Assembly: GCF_003086695.1 (NCBI RefSeq)
Contig: NZ_CP025999.1
Coordinates: 3,920,344 to 3,984,343 of the forward strand
Source: Stenotrophomonas sp. SAU14A_NAIMI4_8
GTDB taxonomy: Bacteria > Pseudomonadota > Gammaproteobacteria > Xanthomonadales > Xanthomonadaceae
Direction of reading: 5' to 3'
DNA: 64,000 bases
Shown here: piece by piece, positions 54,336-63,963 of the stretch
How positions within the stretch are numbered: position 1 is the stretch's first letter
Layout: each line of letters starts with the position of its first letter
Position numbers and translations under genes: made by a program
Notes under the pieces: generated by a model
Database searches by the model: none
What the model was told of the DNA's origin: nothing
The model's input: the letters and a program-made list of their open reading frames with translations, nothing else

Positions 54336-56707
54336 AGACTCTGTTTGCGCGTGGCGCCGCCCTGTGCGCCCTGTTGTGGCTTTCCCTGCCGGCCTTCGCC
54401 CTGGACGAGAAGGACCTGCTGCCGGTGGACCAGGCGTTCGCGCTGACCGCCACCGCGCCCGAACGGGGGCAGATCCAACTGCAGTTCAAGATCGCCCCCG
54501 GCTACTACCTGTACCGCCACCGCACCAGCGTGAAGGCCGACACCGCCTTCAATGCCGGCGCGCTGCAGATGCCGGCCGGTGACAAGCACCACGACGATTT
54601 CTTCGGTGAGGTGGAAACCTACCGCCAGCGCCTGGTCGCGACCCTGCCCGGCGCGCCCACCGATGCCGCCGGCACGATCAGCCTGGAAGTGCGCTACCAG
54701 GGCTGCGCCGACGCCGGCGTGTGCTACCCGCCGCAGAAGCGCGTGGTGCAGGTCACCCTGCCCGGTGGCGATGCGGCGGCAGCGCCGGCCGCGCGCAGCG
54801 GCACCACGCCTGCCTTCAACAACCCGCTGGCCGGGGCCGGCACCGCGCGCGGCCTGCAGCTGCCCGGCGCCAGCACGGCCCAGGCCCTGCCGCTGCCGTC
54901 GGAACAGGCGTTCGCCTTCGATGCCATCGCCAGCGACGGCAACACCCTGCTGCTGCGCTTCAGCCCGGCGCCGGGCTACTACCTGTACCGCGACCGCACC
55001 TCGCTGAAGCTGGAAGGCAGCAGTGGCGTGCTGGCCGACACCCCGCGCTGGCCGAAGGCGCAGTCGCACCGCGATGAACACTTCGGCGATGTCTCGGTGT
55101 ACTTCAACCAGGTGGAAGTGCCGCTGCCGCTGCGCCGCAGCCGCGCCGATGCGGTGGACGGCACCCTGGTGGTCACCTTCCAGGGCTGCCAGACCGACGG
55201 CATCTGCTACCCGCCGATGACCCGCCGGGTGAAGCTGGCCATTCCTGCCGGCAAGGTCAACGCCAGTGCGTCGGCCACCGCTGCACGCAGCGAAGTGATC
55301 CAGCCGCTGCCCGGCTCTGCGGCCGATGCCGCACGCGAAGGCGGCGACGGCGCGCTGCGCCGCCTGCTGCCGACCGTGCCGAACGATCCGGCGCCCACTG
55401 CGGCAGACACCGCGCCCGGCACGACCGCGTTCGCCGCCGATGCGCGCCCGGACAACGCGCTGCGCACCAAGCCGCCAGGCACCGTGCCGAAGACCGACAG
55501 TTCGCTGTTGTGGGTGCTGCTGCTGGCGTTGGGCGGCGGCCTGGTGCTGAACCTGATGCCGTGCGTACTGCCGATCCTGTCGCTGAAGGTCCTGAGCCTG
55601 GCACAGAGCGGTGAAAGCGCCGAGCGCGCCCGCAGCCATGCGATGTGGTACACGCTGGGCGTGCTGGTGGCCTTCGCGGTGATCGGCGCCTCGATGGTGG
55701 GCCTGCGCATGCTGGGCAACGCGGTGGGCATCGGCTTCCAGCTGCAGCACCCGGCCGTGGTGGCCGCGCTGGCCTACGTGATGTTCGCCGTCGGCCTGAG
55801 CCTGTCCGGGGTGTTCACCATGGGCGGTGGCGTGGGCAACTTCGGCCAGTCGCTGGCCAGCCGCAGCGGCCCGGCCGGTGACTTCTTCACCGGCGTGCTG
55901 GCCTGCGTGGTCGGCAGTGCCTGCGTGGGTCCGTTCTTCGGCCCGGCCGTGGCCTACGCCTTCGTGGCACCGCCGGTGGCGGCCATGCTGGTGTTCCTGT
56001 TCCTGGGCCTGGGCCTGGCCCTGCCGTTCCTGCTGATCGGCTTCGTGCCGGCGCTGGCCCGCCGCCTGCCCAAGCCCGGCCCGTGGATGGAAACCCTGAA
56101 GCACGTGCTGGCTTTCCCGATGTACGCCGCCGCGCTGTGGCTGCTGTGGGTGCTGGGCAAGCAGCGCGGCGTGGATGGCATGGCGTTGGCGCTGGGTGGC
56201 CTGCTGCTGCTGACCGGCGGTCTGTGGCTGTTCGAAACCAGCCGCTGGCGCAGCAAGCGCGGTGGCATCCTGCTGGGCGTACTGCTGGTGCTGACCGCGC
56301 TGGTGCCGGTCTGGGGCGTGACCCAGCTGGCACTGCCGGCGCGCGCCGCCCAGGCCAGCACCGACAACGTGGTGGAGTATTCGCCGCAGTTGCTGGACCG
56401 CCTGCGCGCCGACAACCGCGTGGTGTTCGTGAACATGACCGCCGACTGGTGCGTGAGCTGCAAGGCCAACGAACGTGCGGTGCTGTCGCGCCCGGAGTTC
56501 AAGGACCTGCTCCGCCGCACCAATGCGGTGTACATGCGCGGTGACTACACCAACGTCGATCCGCAGATCACCGATTTCCTGGAAGAGCACAAGGCCGTAG
56601 GCGTGCCGCTGTACGTGGTGTACGGCCCCGGCGCCCCGCCCACCGTGCTGCCCACCCTGCTGACCCAGGCAGTGGTGGAAGAAGCCCTGCTGCGCACCGC
56701 GCGGTGA
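54332..56707 (+). CDS. dsbD: Thiol:disulfide interchange protein DsbD with duplicated N-terminal domain
   Basis: Carries electrons from cytoplasmic thioredoxin to the periplasm; 791 residues against 565 in E. coli. The excess is a second periplasmic DsbD-alpha domain: unit 1 (about 24-150, PGYYLYRHRTSV ... YQGCADAGVCYPP) and unit 2 (about 185-335, PGYYLYRDRTSL ... FQGCQTDGICYPP), both with the Cys pair. Eight TM helices follow with NLMPCVLPILSLK and GSACVGPFFGPAV cysteines, then a thioredoxin-like domain with WCVSC at about 706-710. TTG start overlaps the cutA stop. Confidence 0.95.
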   Translation: MKTLFARGAALCALLWLSLPAFALDEKDLLPVDQAFALTATAPERGQIQLQFKIAPGYYLYRHRTSVKADTAFNAGALQMPAGDKHHDDFFGEVETYRQRLVATLPGAPTDAAGTISLEVRYQGCADAGVCYPPQKRVVQVTLPGGDAAAAPAARSGTTPAFNNPLAGAGTARGLQLPGASTAQALPLPSEQAFAFDAIASDGNTLLLRFSPAPGYYLYRDRTSLKLEGSSGVLADTPRWPKAQSHRDEHFGDVSVYFNQVEVPLPLRRSRADAVDGTLVVTFQGCQTDGICYPPMTRRVKLAIPAGKVNASASATAARSEVIQPLPGSAADAAREGGDGALRRLLPTVPNDPAPTAADTAPGTTAFAADARPDNALRTKPPGTVPKTDSSLLWVLLLALGGGLVLNLMPCVLPILSLKVLSLAQSGESAERARSHAMWYTLGVLVAFAVIGASMVGLRMLGNAVGIGFQLQHPAVVAALAYVMFAVGLSLSGVFTMGGGVGNFGQSLASRSGPAGDFFTGVLACVVGSACVGPFFGPAVAYAFVAPPVAAMLVFLFLGLGLALPFLLIGFVPALARRLPKPGPWMETLKHVLAFPMYAAALWLLWVLGKQRGVDGMALALGGLLLLTGGLWLFETSRWRSKRGGILLGVLLVLTALVPVWGVTQLALPARAAQASTDNVVEYSPQLLDRLRADNRVVFVNMTADWCVSCKANERAVLSRPEFKDLLRRTNAVYMRGDYTNVDPQITDFLEEHKAVGVPLYVVYGPGAPPTVLPTLLTQAVVEEALLRTAR

Positions 56708-57261
56708 AGTGGCAGCGGCCCGCACTGCTGTGGACAGCGGTGCTGGCCGCCGGCCTGGGCCTGTGGGCCGGGCACCGGCTGACACCGGCGCCGACGGCGC
56801 CGCGCGCGCCTTCCGATGCTGCTGTGGCAAGCGCGCCCACGTTGCGCCCCGGTGATGCCCTGCCCGCGCTGGTACTGCCCGACCCATCGGGCCAGCCGCT
56901 GGACATCCGCCAGCGCTTCGCCGGGCGGCCGCTGCTGGTGAATGTCTGGGCCAGCTGGTGCGGCCCCTGCGTGGAAGAAATGCCCGAGCTGCAACGCTTC
57001 GCCCAGGCACAGGGGAGCACCGGTGTGCAGGTGTTGGGGCTGGCCATGGATACCCCCGAGGGCGTGGCTGATTTCCTGCAGCGGGTGCCGGTGCACTACC
57101 CCATCGTGCTGGACACGCCGGGCCCGCGCGATGCCAGCGTGCAGTTGGGCAACGCGCAGGGCCTGCTGCCCTACAGCGTGCTGTTCGACGCGGACGGGCG
57201 CATGGTCAAGGCCAAGCTGGGCCCGTTCGCGCACGGCGAGATTGCCGGCTGGGTGAAATAG
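56704..57261 (+). CDS. TlpA-like membrane-anchored thioredoxin
   Basis: A 185-residue TlpA/ResA-type protein: N-terminal anchor (ALLWTAVLAAGLGLWAG), AhpC/TSA-like fold with WASWCGPCVEEMPEL (Cys86/Cys89) and LPYSVLFDADG (cis-Pro region). It probably receives electrons from the coupled DsbD. GTG start overlaps the dsbD stop (GTGA). The usual next genes aroQ-accB-accC of related genomes are not here. Confidence 0.92.
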   Translation: MKWQRPALLWTAVLAAGLGLWAGHRLTPAPTAPRAPSDAAVASAPTLRPGDALPALVLPDPSGQPLDIRQRFAGRPLLVNVWASWCGPCVEEMPELQRFAQAQGSTGVQVLGLAMDTPEGVADFLQRVPVHYPIVLDTPGPRDASVQLGNAQGLLPYSVLFDADGRMVKAKLGPFAHGEIAGWVK

Positions 57262-57268
57262 GGGTTTT

Positions 57269-57677
57269 GCAGGGCTGCGCCCTGCACCTGCCGAAGCAAC
57301 GTCCACGTCAAAAGCTGGGTATCCGTGGGATGGCGGGGCGGTGTGGGTAACGGCGACTGTTCGAACGCTCGGCTGTTGGTAGGTGTCGACCTTGGTCGAC
57401 ACATCTGTCAGATATCCAGAACGATCTGGGGTCGGAGCCCGTTGCGCAGCAACGGGATCCGACCCCGTGCCGTTCCAACAGCGCGCGGAAAACTGTCGAA
57501 GGCGGGGTGGGTCCGGTCGAGGGGGCGTGAGCCGCATGGATGCGGCGACCGAGCTTACATGGACGTACTTGCAGCGTCCCCCTCGACCGGACCCACCCCG
57601 CCATCCCACGGAATGCCCGCTTTGGCCTTTGACGTGGACGTTGACGTTGCTTCGGCGGGTGCAGGGCGCAGCCCTGC
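57269..57677. repeat. Mosaic nested inverted-repeat region
   Basis: Outer arms 57269-57314 and 57627-57677 are near-perfect inverted copies (GCAGGGCTGCGCCCTGCAC...). The similarity extends inward to GTGGGATGGCGGGG (57326) and CCCCGCCATCCCAC (57596). A 24-bp perfect inner hairpin has arms 57501-57526 and 57576-57602, with GCCGCATGGATGCGGC in its loop. A SMAG (57379-57404) and a GGGGTC palindrome (57428-57466) sit between. With the flanks it fills the 524-bp gap after tlpA; no gene is seen. Confidence 0.85.
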
Positions 57678-57714
57678 CGGAACACCCTCCTTGACCAGGG
57701 CCGGTCGTGACCGG

Positions 57715-57740
57715 GAGAATTCCGAGATTAATTCTCATTT
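57715..57740. promoter_or_regulatory. Fur-box-like site
   Basis: GAGAATT-N8-AATTCTC (57715-57736) followed by ATTT, resembling the AATGAGAATnATTCTC-type Fur targets of gammaproteobacteria, 46 bp before the PepSY/reductase start. It suggests iron repression of that gene. Confidence 0.6.
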
Positions 57741-57785
57741 ACTGTTGCGCAGGGATGCCGCGGCAGACCCACGGCCCCCTTCCCG

Positions 57786-60317
57786 ATGTTCAAGAACGTC
57801 CTGTTCCAGCTGCACTGGTTCCTCGGCATCACCGCCGGCACCATCCTGGCCATCATGGGCCTGAGTGGCGCGGCGCTGTCGTTCGAGGACGAGCTGCTGC
57901 GCGCTGCGAACCCCGGCTTGGCCGGCATTGCCGAACATCATGCCGACGGCCAGCCGCCGCTGAGCCTGGACGAACTGGTACCGATGCTGCAGGCCGACAG
58001 CGACCGGCCCCTGCAACGTCTGCGCGTGGATGCCACCGGCCAGCGCCCCTCGGTGGCGCGCTTTGAAGGCGGCAAGGAACACTGGGTCTACTTCGACCCG
58101 TACAGCGGTGAGCGCTTCAGCACGCTGCGCGGCCAGGCCTTCTTCGACTTCGTCGAAGACCTGCACCGGCACCTGGCCGCAGGCGAGCGCGGCAAGGTGC
58201 TGACCGGCAGCTGCGCGATCATCCTGCTGTTCTTCGTGCTTTCCGGCCTCTACCTGCGCTGGCCACGCCAGTGGTGGCGCCCTCGCACCTGGCTGGCCGT
58301 GGAATGGAAACGCAGCGGACGCAGCTTCCTGTGGAGCCTGCACTCGGTGGTCGGCACCTGGGTGCTGCTGGTCTACCTGGTCATCGTGCTGACCGGCCTG
58401 TGGTGGTCGTTCGACTGGTACCGCGACGGTGTCACCCGCCTGCTGGGCGACGGCCGCAGTGCCCCCCGTGCCCACGTGCAGCCCGGCCCGCTGGACCTGA
58501 CGCGGGTGCAGGAAAGCCTGTACGCCCTGCCCGGCGTGCGCAGTGGTTACATCGACCTGCGCCTGCCCGGCAAAGCCGGCCAGCCGATCACCGCACGGGT
58601 GATGGCCGGTGATCCGGCGCTGCGCGGTGGCGGCCACGACCGCGCCCAGGACAGCCTGCAGATCGACCCGGGTACCGGCGCCGTACTGGAACACCGCCCT
58701 TACGGCCAGCTGGATGCGGGCGGCAAGGTGATGACCAGCATGTTCGCACTGCACTCGGGCAGCTTCTTCGGCCTGCCCGGTCGCGTGATCGTCATGCTGT
58801 CCAGCCTGTGCATGACCCTGTTCTTCATCACCGGCTGGATGCTGTACCTGGACCGTCGCCGCAGCCAACGCGCCGCGCGCGCGTTGCGCCAGTCGCTGCC
58901 GGACAGCGGCGCCAGCGTCGCCCACGAAGGCACGCCGTGGCGGGTGGTACACGCCAGCCAGAGCGGCCTGGCCGAACAGCTGGCCTGGCGCGCAGCGGCC
59001 CAACTGCAGGCGGCCGGGCATCCGGTGCAGGTGCTGCCGCTTGCGCGGCTCAGCCTGCAACAGCTGCAGGACACGCCGCAGGTGCTGTTCATGCTCAGCA
59101 CCTTCGGCGATGGCGAGCCACCGGACAATGCGCGCCGAGCGGCCCGCCAGCTGCTCGCGCAGTCGGCCGATCTTTCCAGTCTGCGCTATGGCCTGCTGGC
59201 GCTGGGCGATCGCCAGTACCCGCACTACTGCGCCTTCGGCGTGCAAGTGGATGACTGGCTGGCACGCAACGGCGCGCAGCCGTTGTTCGACCGCATCGAC
59301 GTGGATGCGGCCGCGGTGGCGTCGCTGCGCCAGTGGCAGCTGCAGCTGGGTGCGTTGACCGGCATCCACACCGACGACAGCGTGCTGCCACCGGCCACCG
59401 TGCTGCATGATTGGCAACTGCTGGAGCGCACGCTGTTGAATCCCGGAAGCATGGGCGGGCAGATCTGGCGCATCCGCCTGGCCACGCCCGCGAACCAGCA
59501 CTGGAAGGCCGGCGACATCCTGCACATCGCACCGCGCAACGCCGCCGCGCACGCACGCGCCGTACTGCAGGCGCACGGGTTGGACCCGCTGCAGCCCACG
59601 CTCGTGGATGGACAGACCCGCACCCTGCTGCAGCTGGCCAGCGAGCGCGTGCTGCCCGATGGCCAGCCGGCCATGCCGGTGCAGGACGCCTGCCTGTGGT
59701 TGTCCGGGCTGCCGCTGCTGCCCAGCCGTGAATACTCGATCGCCTCCTGTGCTGCCGATGGCGTGGTGGAACTGGTGGTACGCCTGACCCACGACAGTGC
59801 CGGGCGTGCCGGCCTGGGCTCCGGCTGGCTGGCCGTGCACGCGGTGCCTGGCGAAAACATTGCCGCGCGCGCGCACCATAACCCCGGTTTCCAGCGCGTA
59901 GCCGGAACCCCGATGGTGCTGATCGGCAACGGCACCGGCATTGCCGGCCTGCGCAGCCTGCTGCGCGAAGCGGCGGCCGATGGCGAGCACGGGCATTGGC
60001 TGCTGTTCGGCGAGCGCCAGCGCGCGCATGACCTGCTGTTCGCCGATGAGCTTGCGCAGTGGCAGGCTGACGGCCACCTGGCACGCGTGGACCTGGCGTT
60101 CTCGCGCGATGCCGACGGTGGCGGCTACGTGCAGCACCGGCTGCAGGCCGCAACCGGTGAACTGCAGGCGTGGCTGGCACGCGGTGCGGTGATCCACGTC
60201 TGCGGTTCGCTGCAGGGCATGGCCGAAGGCGTGGACCAGGTGCTGCGCGCCGCGCTGGGCGACGATGCCGTGGAAACGCTGCTGGAGAACGGGCGCTACC
60301 GCCGCGACGTGTACTGA
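57786..60317 (+). CDS. PepSY-TM / flavodoxin / CysJ-like reductase fusion
   Basis: An 843-residue inner-membrane flavoprotein. Residues 1-370 are a PepSY-TM domain (FQLHWFLGITAGTILAIMGLSG, LHRHLAAGERGKVLTGSCAIILL, SLHSVVGTWVLLVYLVIVLTGL, MFALHSGSFFGLPGR) with four helices and His residues. About 380-510 is flavodoxin-like (FMLSTFGDGEPPDNARRAARQL). About 540-843 is a ferredoxin-reductase module with SREYSIAS (FAD) and GNGTGIAGLRSLLRE, HVCGSLQGMAEGV (NADPH). Likely a periplasmic ferric-siderophore reductase; with a Fur-box-like site upstream. Confidence 0.88.
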   Translation: MFKNVLFQLHWFLGITAGTILAIMGLSGAALSFEDELLRAANPGLAGIAEHHADGQPPLSLDELVPMLQADSDRPLQRLRVDATGQRPSVARFEGGKEHWVYFDPYSGERFSTLRGQAFFDFVEDLHRHLAAGERGKVLTGSCAIILLFFVLSGLYLRWPRQWWRPRTWLAVEWKRSGRSFLWSLHSVVGTWVLLVYLVIVLTGLWWSFDWYRDGVTRLLGDGRSAPRAHVQPGPLDLTRVQESLYALPGVRSGYIDLRLPGKAGQPITARVMAGDPALRGGGHDRAQDSLQIDPGTGAVLEHRPYGQLDAGGKVMTSMFALHSGSFFGLPGRVIVMLSSLCMTLFFITGWMLYLDRRRSQRAARALRQSLPDSGASVAHEGTPWRVVHASQSGLAEQLAWRAAAQLQAAGHPVQVLPLARLSLQQLQDTPQVLFMLSTFGDGEPPDNARRAARQLLAQSADLSSLRYGLLALGDRQYPHYCAFGVQVDDWLARNGAQPLFDRIDVDAAAVASLRQWQLQLGALTGIHTDDSVLPPATVLHDWQLLERTLLNPGSMGGQIWRIRLATPANQHWKAGDILHIAPRNAAAHARAVLQAHGLDPLQPTLVDGQTRTLLQLASERVLPDGQPAMPVQDACLWLSGLPLLPSREYSIASCAADGVVELVVRLTHDSAGRAGLGSGWLAVHAVPGENIAARAHHNPGFQRVAGTPMVLIGNGTGIAGLRSLLREAAADGEHGHWLLFGERQRAHDLLFADELAQWQADGHLARVDLAFSRDADGGGYVQHRLQAATGELQAWLARGAVIHVCGSLQGMAEGVDQVLRAALGDDAVETLLENGRYRRDVY

Positions 60318-60324
60318 GTTGATC

Positions 60325-60370
60325 GGCCGGGCATGGCCCGGCGCTTCCCGGTAACGCCGGGCCTTGCCCG
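60325..60370. repeat. Degenerate REP pair
   Basis: GCCGGGCATGGCCCGGC (60325-60341) and GTAACGCCGGGCCTTGCCCG (60351-60370), GCCGGGC-type SMAGs with changed GTAG ends, between the converging reductase and chemoreceptor genes. Confidence 0.7.
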
Positions 60371-60380
60371 TCGAGGGCGA

Positions 60381-62918
60381 TCAGGCGGCCGCGCGTGGGC
60401 GCCGCTGCGGTTGCAGGCGGAACGCCGATACCGCTTCGGCCAGGGCCTGTACCTGTGCCTGCATCTGCGCCGTGGAGGCGCCAGCCTCTTCCACCAGAGT
60501 GGCATTGCGCTGCGTACTCGATTCCATCTGCACGATGGTCTGGTTCACCTGCGCGATGCCGGCGTGCTGTTCCTGCGATGCGCTGCGGATGGCGGCGAGC
60601 AGTTCAGCCAGCTGCTGCACGCTGCCGACGATATCGCCCATCGTGGTGCCGGCCTGCTCAGCCAACGCATTGCCCCGGGCAACGCGGGTCACCGAATCTT
60701 CGATCAGCCCTTTGATCTGCTTGGCCGCCTCGGCACTGCGCTGGGCCAGCAGGCGCACCTCCGAGGCCACCACTGCGAAGCTGCGGCCCTGCTCGCCAGC
60801 ACGCGCGGCTTCAACTGCGGCGTTCAGTGCCAGGATGTTGGTCTGGAAGGCGATGCCGTCGATCAACTGGGTGATGTCACCGATACGGCGCGAGGCTGCG
60901 CTGATGCCGTGCATGGTTGCCACCACCTGACCGACTGCCTGGCCGCCGCGCGCCGCCACGGCTGCCGCGCCCTGCACCAGCGCGTCGGCGCGGCCGGCGG
61001 CATCGGCGTTGCGGCCAACGGTGTCTGTCAGCTCGTGCAGGGAGGCGGCGGTCTCTTCCAGGTTGGCCGCCTGCTGTTCAGTCCGTTGCGATAGATCGTG
61101 GTGGCCGGACACGATTTCGCCAACGCCCAGATCCAGCTGCGCGGTGGCCTGTTGGATGCGGGTGACGATGCGCCCAAGCTGGCCAACGGTGGCATTGGCA
61201 TCGTCGCGCATGCGTGCGAAAACGCCTTGCAGGTCGCCTTCCATGCGCACGCTCAGGTCGCCGCGCGCCAGTGCCGCCAGCAGCGCCTGCAGGTCGGCAA
61301 GGTTGGTCTCAAAGGTGGCCAGAAGATGGTTGATGCTGGTGGACAGGGTACGTACGAAGCCCTGCTTCCCTTCCAGTGCAATGCGGCCGTGCAGGTCGCC
61401 GTGCGCAGCGGCATCGACCAGTGCCGCCACCTCGGTTTCCAGCAGAGTTTCCAGCGCACGGCTGCGCCATTCCACCGCCACCCCAAGGAAGTGCCCGTCG
61501 TCGACAATGGCGTTGGCAATCAGCTGGTAGCGCACGCCCGCATGCGCGATCTCGTGCTCCTCGCGGCGGCGTGCGCCGGCCAGGCGGACCATCGCCGGAT
61601 GCAGGCGCGCGGCATCACTGCCCACCAGGGTGTCGATCTGCAGCGCCAGCAGCTGCAGCAGCGCCGGGTTGGCGTAGGCCACGCGGCCCTCGGCGTCGAT
61701 CACCATCAAACCGGTCTGTGCACTGTCCAGCGCCTGGCGCACCCGGGTATTGCCACGCGCGACCGCACGCTCGTCTTCGATCCGTGCGCGCAGCCGCTGC
61801 TGCATGTGGATCAGCCGCTGTGCCAGCTGGCCGATCTCATCGCTGTCGTTGTGCACGCGCAGGGTGGTATCCAGGCGGTCGTCGGCGATGTCGCTGGCGA
61901 AGCGCAGCGTGTCCTGGATCGGGCGGCGTACGGCGCGCAGGACCAGCACCAGACTGGTGATCAGCACGCCCGCAACCAGCACGAGGGTGAAGGCGAACAA
62001 CGCGCCCATGGTACGTGCGCCCCGTTGCTGGCGGGACTGTACCTGCGCCAGTGCGGTCCGCTGTGCTTCCTGGAACGTGGCCACTGCCGGCGCCACGGCG
62101 GCGGCGGTATCCAGCAGGGACAGCGCTTCCACGTCCAGGCCGACCCGCGCGGCGGTATAGCCCAGCAACGCGGCCTGATAGGCATCCATGGCGCTGCGCA
62201 GACGTTCCTGGGCATCGGCCGACAACCCGACCAGGGCGAGGTCGAACGGTAGTTTCTCTTCGCTTGCGCGGTCTGCATGGGTGGAGTCGCCATCGAGCAG
62301 CAGCAGCGCTTCCTGCCGGCGCATCTTCTGGACATGCAGCTCCAGCGCGGGACGCTGCTGCGCCGCCACCGCCGCCTGCAGCGTATCGGCAGCCTGCTGC
62401 AGCTGCGCGGCCAAACCCGCCTCGCCCCGTCCCATCTCGTCAACACGCGCGAACAGCGCCGTGATGCCGTCGGAGAAGCCGTCCACGGCCTCCGCCAGAG
62501 ACTGCAGTGCCTTGCGCCGGCCAGCGTCCATGGGTTGCGCACGCAGCGCCTGCAGGTCGCGTTGCAGCGACTGCTGCGTGACCAGCAATTGGCTGCGGTC
62601 GGCATCGTCGAAACTGCGTGCATACTGTGTTTGCAGGCGACGCGCCTCGGCCACACGGGTGGCCAGCGCTGCGGCCAGATCGCTGCCACGCTGGTAGCTG
62701 GCCTGCGTGCGTGCGGCCTGTGCGCTGGCGTGGCCGGTCCAGGCATACACCCCAGCGATGGCCACCAGGCCCAGGCCGCAGACCCACAGGGTGGCTTTCA
62801 GCTTGTTGGCGACGCTGAGCCGATGCGGCTGCAGCCAGCGCAGCACGCCAGGAAACGCCGAGCGCAGACCATCCAGGCGGGTGCGCAGGGACCGGAGGCG
62901 GGGCACCGCGATCAACAT
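60381..62918 (-). CDS. Methyl-accepting chemotaxis protein with PAS domain
   Basis: Chemoreceptor of 845 residues: TM1 near 40-62, a long helical periplasmic domain (about 63-310), TM2 ([21 protein letters not shown]), HAMP ([19 protein letters not shown]), a PAS-like segment ([23 protein letters not shown]), a further HAMP-like linker, and the signalling domain with [37 protein letters not shown]. No C-terminal CheR pentapeptide. The start at 62918 is chosen for [15 protein letters not shown]; a FliA-type promoter ends about 29 bp upstream. Confidence 0.94.
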   Translation of the reverse strand: MLIAVPRLRSLRTRLDGLRSAFPGVLRWLQPHRLSVANKLKATLWVCGLGLVAIAGVYAWTGHASAQAARTQASYQRGSDLAAALATRVAEARRLQTQYARSFDDADRSQLLVTQQSLQRDLQALRAQPMDAGRRKALQSLAEAVDGFSDGITALFARVDEMGRGEAGLAAQLQQAADTLQAAVAAQQRPALELHVQKMRRQEALLLLDGDSTHADRASEEKLPFDLALVGLSADAQERLRSAMDAYQAALLGYTAARVGLDVEALSLLDTAAAVAPAVATFQEAQRTALAQVQSRQQRGARTMGALFAFTLVLVAGVLITSLVLVLRAVRRPIQDTLRFASDIADDRLDTTLRVHNDSDEIGQLAQRLIHMQQRLRARIEDERAVARGNTRVRQALDSAQTGLMVIDAEGRVAYANPALLQLLALQIDTLVGSDAARLHPAMVRLAGARRREEHEIAHAGVRYQLIANAIVDDGHFLGVAVEWRSRALETLLETEVAALVDAAAHGDLHGRIALEGKQGFVRTLSTSINHLLATFETNLADLQALLAALARGDLSVRMEGDLQGVFARMRDDANATVGQLGRIVTRIQQATAQLDLGVGEIVSGHHDLSQRTEQQAANLEETAASLHELTDTVGRNADAAGRADALVQGAAAVAARGGQAVGQVVATMHGISAASRRIGDITQLIDGIAFQTNILALNAAVEAARAGEQGRSFAVVASEVRLLAQRSAEAAKQIKGLIEDSVTRVARGNALAEQAGTTMGDIVGSVQQLAELLAAIRSASQEQHAGIAQVNQTIVQMESSTQRNATLVEEAGASTAQMQAQVQALAEAVSAFRLQPQRRPRAAA

Positions 62919-62946
62919 GACAGACTCCAGGCAGAAGGACGCATCT

Positions 62947-62973
62947 GTATCGGCCTGGATCGCCTGGACTTTA
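62947..62973 (-). promoter_or_regulatory. FliA (sigma-28) type promoter of the chemoreceptor
   Basis: Minus strand TAAAGTCC - 11 bp - GCCGATAC, matching the TAAAGTTT-N11-GCCGATAA consensus at 13 of 16 positions. It lies a suitable distance before the MCP start. Confidence 0.75.
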
Positions 62974-63119
62974 GCATTTCTTTCGGCGGCCATCGCCGCA
63001 CCAGCGGTCGCGGTCTTTGTACCGGCCACAGACGACGAGGAAATGACACCGCCCTGCCGCTTGACCTCAACCCCGGTTGCGGTTGCACAGTAGGGATCTA
63101 TGCCCCGCCTGGTGCCGTG

Positions 63120-63956
63120 ATGACCACGCTCGATATCCCCCGCTACCTGCAACGCCTGCAGCTGTCGGCCGCGCCGGCTGCCACCCTTGCTGGGCTGGCC
63201 GAGCTGCAGCAGCGCCACAACGCCCACGTACCCTTCGAGACGCTGACCTGCCTGCTGCGCGATGCGGTGCCGATCGATCTGGACAGCGTGCAGCGCAAGC
63301 TGCTGCACGCCCAGCGCGGCGGTTACTGCTTCGAGCTCAACGGCGCCTTCCTGGCGCTGCTGCAGGCGCTGGGTTTCGACGCCCACCCGCTGAGCGCGCG
63401 CGTGCTGCTGTCGGCCAGCGATGGCGAACTGACCCCGCGTACCCATTTGTTGATCCGGGTACGCCTGGATGACGGGGACTGGCTGGTGGACACCGGCTTT
63501 GGCAGCCTGACCCCGACCGTACCGCTGCGCCTGCGCGAGATCGCCGTGCAGGACACGCCCCACGAGCGCTATCGCCTGCAGCGGCTGGACGATGGTGATT
63601 TCCTGCTGGCGGCCAGCAGTGGCGATGACTGGCGTTCGCTGTATCGCTTCGACCTGGCCTCACCGGCGCCGGCCGACAACGAAGTAGGCAACTGGTATGT
63701 GTGCACGCACCCGCACTCGAGTTTCCCGGGCGAGCTGCGTGCTTCGCTGACCGGCCCGAACTGGCGCCGCACCATCGGCAGCGGCAACTACACCGAGTAC
63801 CGCCACGGCCAGACGCCGCAGAAGCGGGCGCTGCGCGATGTGGTCGATGTGCGGCAGGTGCTGCAGGACCGCTTCGGCGTGCGGCTTCCCGACGATGCGC
63901 GGCTGGACCCCGCCATTGCAGGGTGGTTGCAGCGTTGGCAGTCCGCTGCCGCGTAG
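63120..63956 (+). CDS. Arylamine N-acetyltransferase
   Basis: A 278-residue NAT enzyme (NhoA family) that transfers acetyl groups from acetyl-CoA to arylamines, hydrazines or hydroxylamines. Catalytic triad Cys70 (RGGYCFELN), His109 (PRTHLLIRV) and Asp124 (WLVDTGFG); N-terminal DIPRYLQRL and HVPFETL are standard. ATG 63120 overlaps an upstream TGA. Single gene facing away from the chemoreceptor. Confidence 0.93.
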   Translation: MTTLDIPRYLQRLQLSAAPAATLAGLAELQQRHNAHVPFETLTCLLRDAVPIDLDSVQRKLLHAQRGGYCFELNGAFLALLQALGFDAHPLSARVLLSASDGELTPRTHLLIRVRLDDGDWLVDTGFGSLTPTVPLRLREIAVQDTPHERYRLQRLDDGDFLLAASSGDDWRSLYRFDLASPAPADNEVGNWYVCTHPHSSFPGELRASLTGPNWRRTIGSGNYTEYRHGQTPQKRALRDVVDVRQVLQDRFGVRLPDDARLDPAIAGWLQRWQSAAA

Positions 63957-63963
63957 CCGGGCG

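Noticed and set aside
57735..60197. 820-codon open frame antisense to the PepSY/reductase gene, and similar ones over mdtC (37339-39408) and rsmB-fmt (5199-7526)
   Set aside because: Same shadow pattern, with Gln/His/Arg-rich sequence and no family motif; the opposite strand has clear genes.
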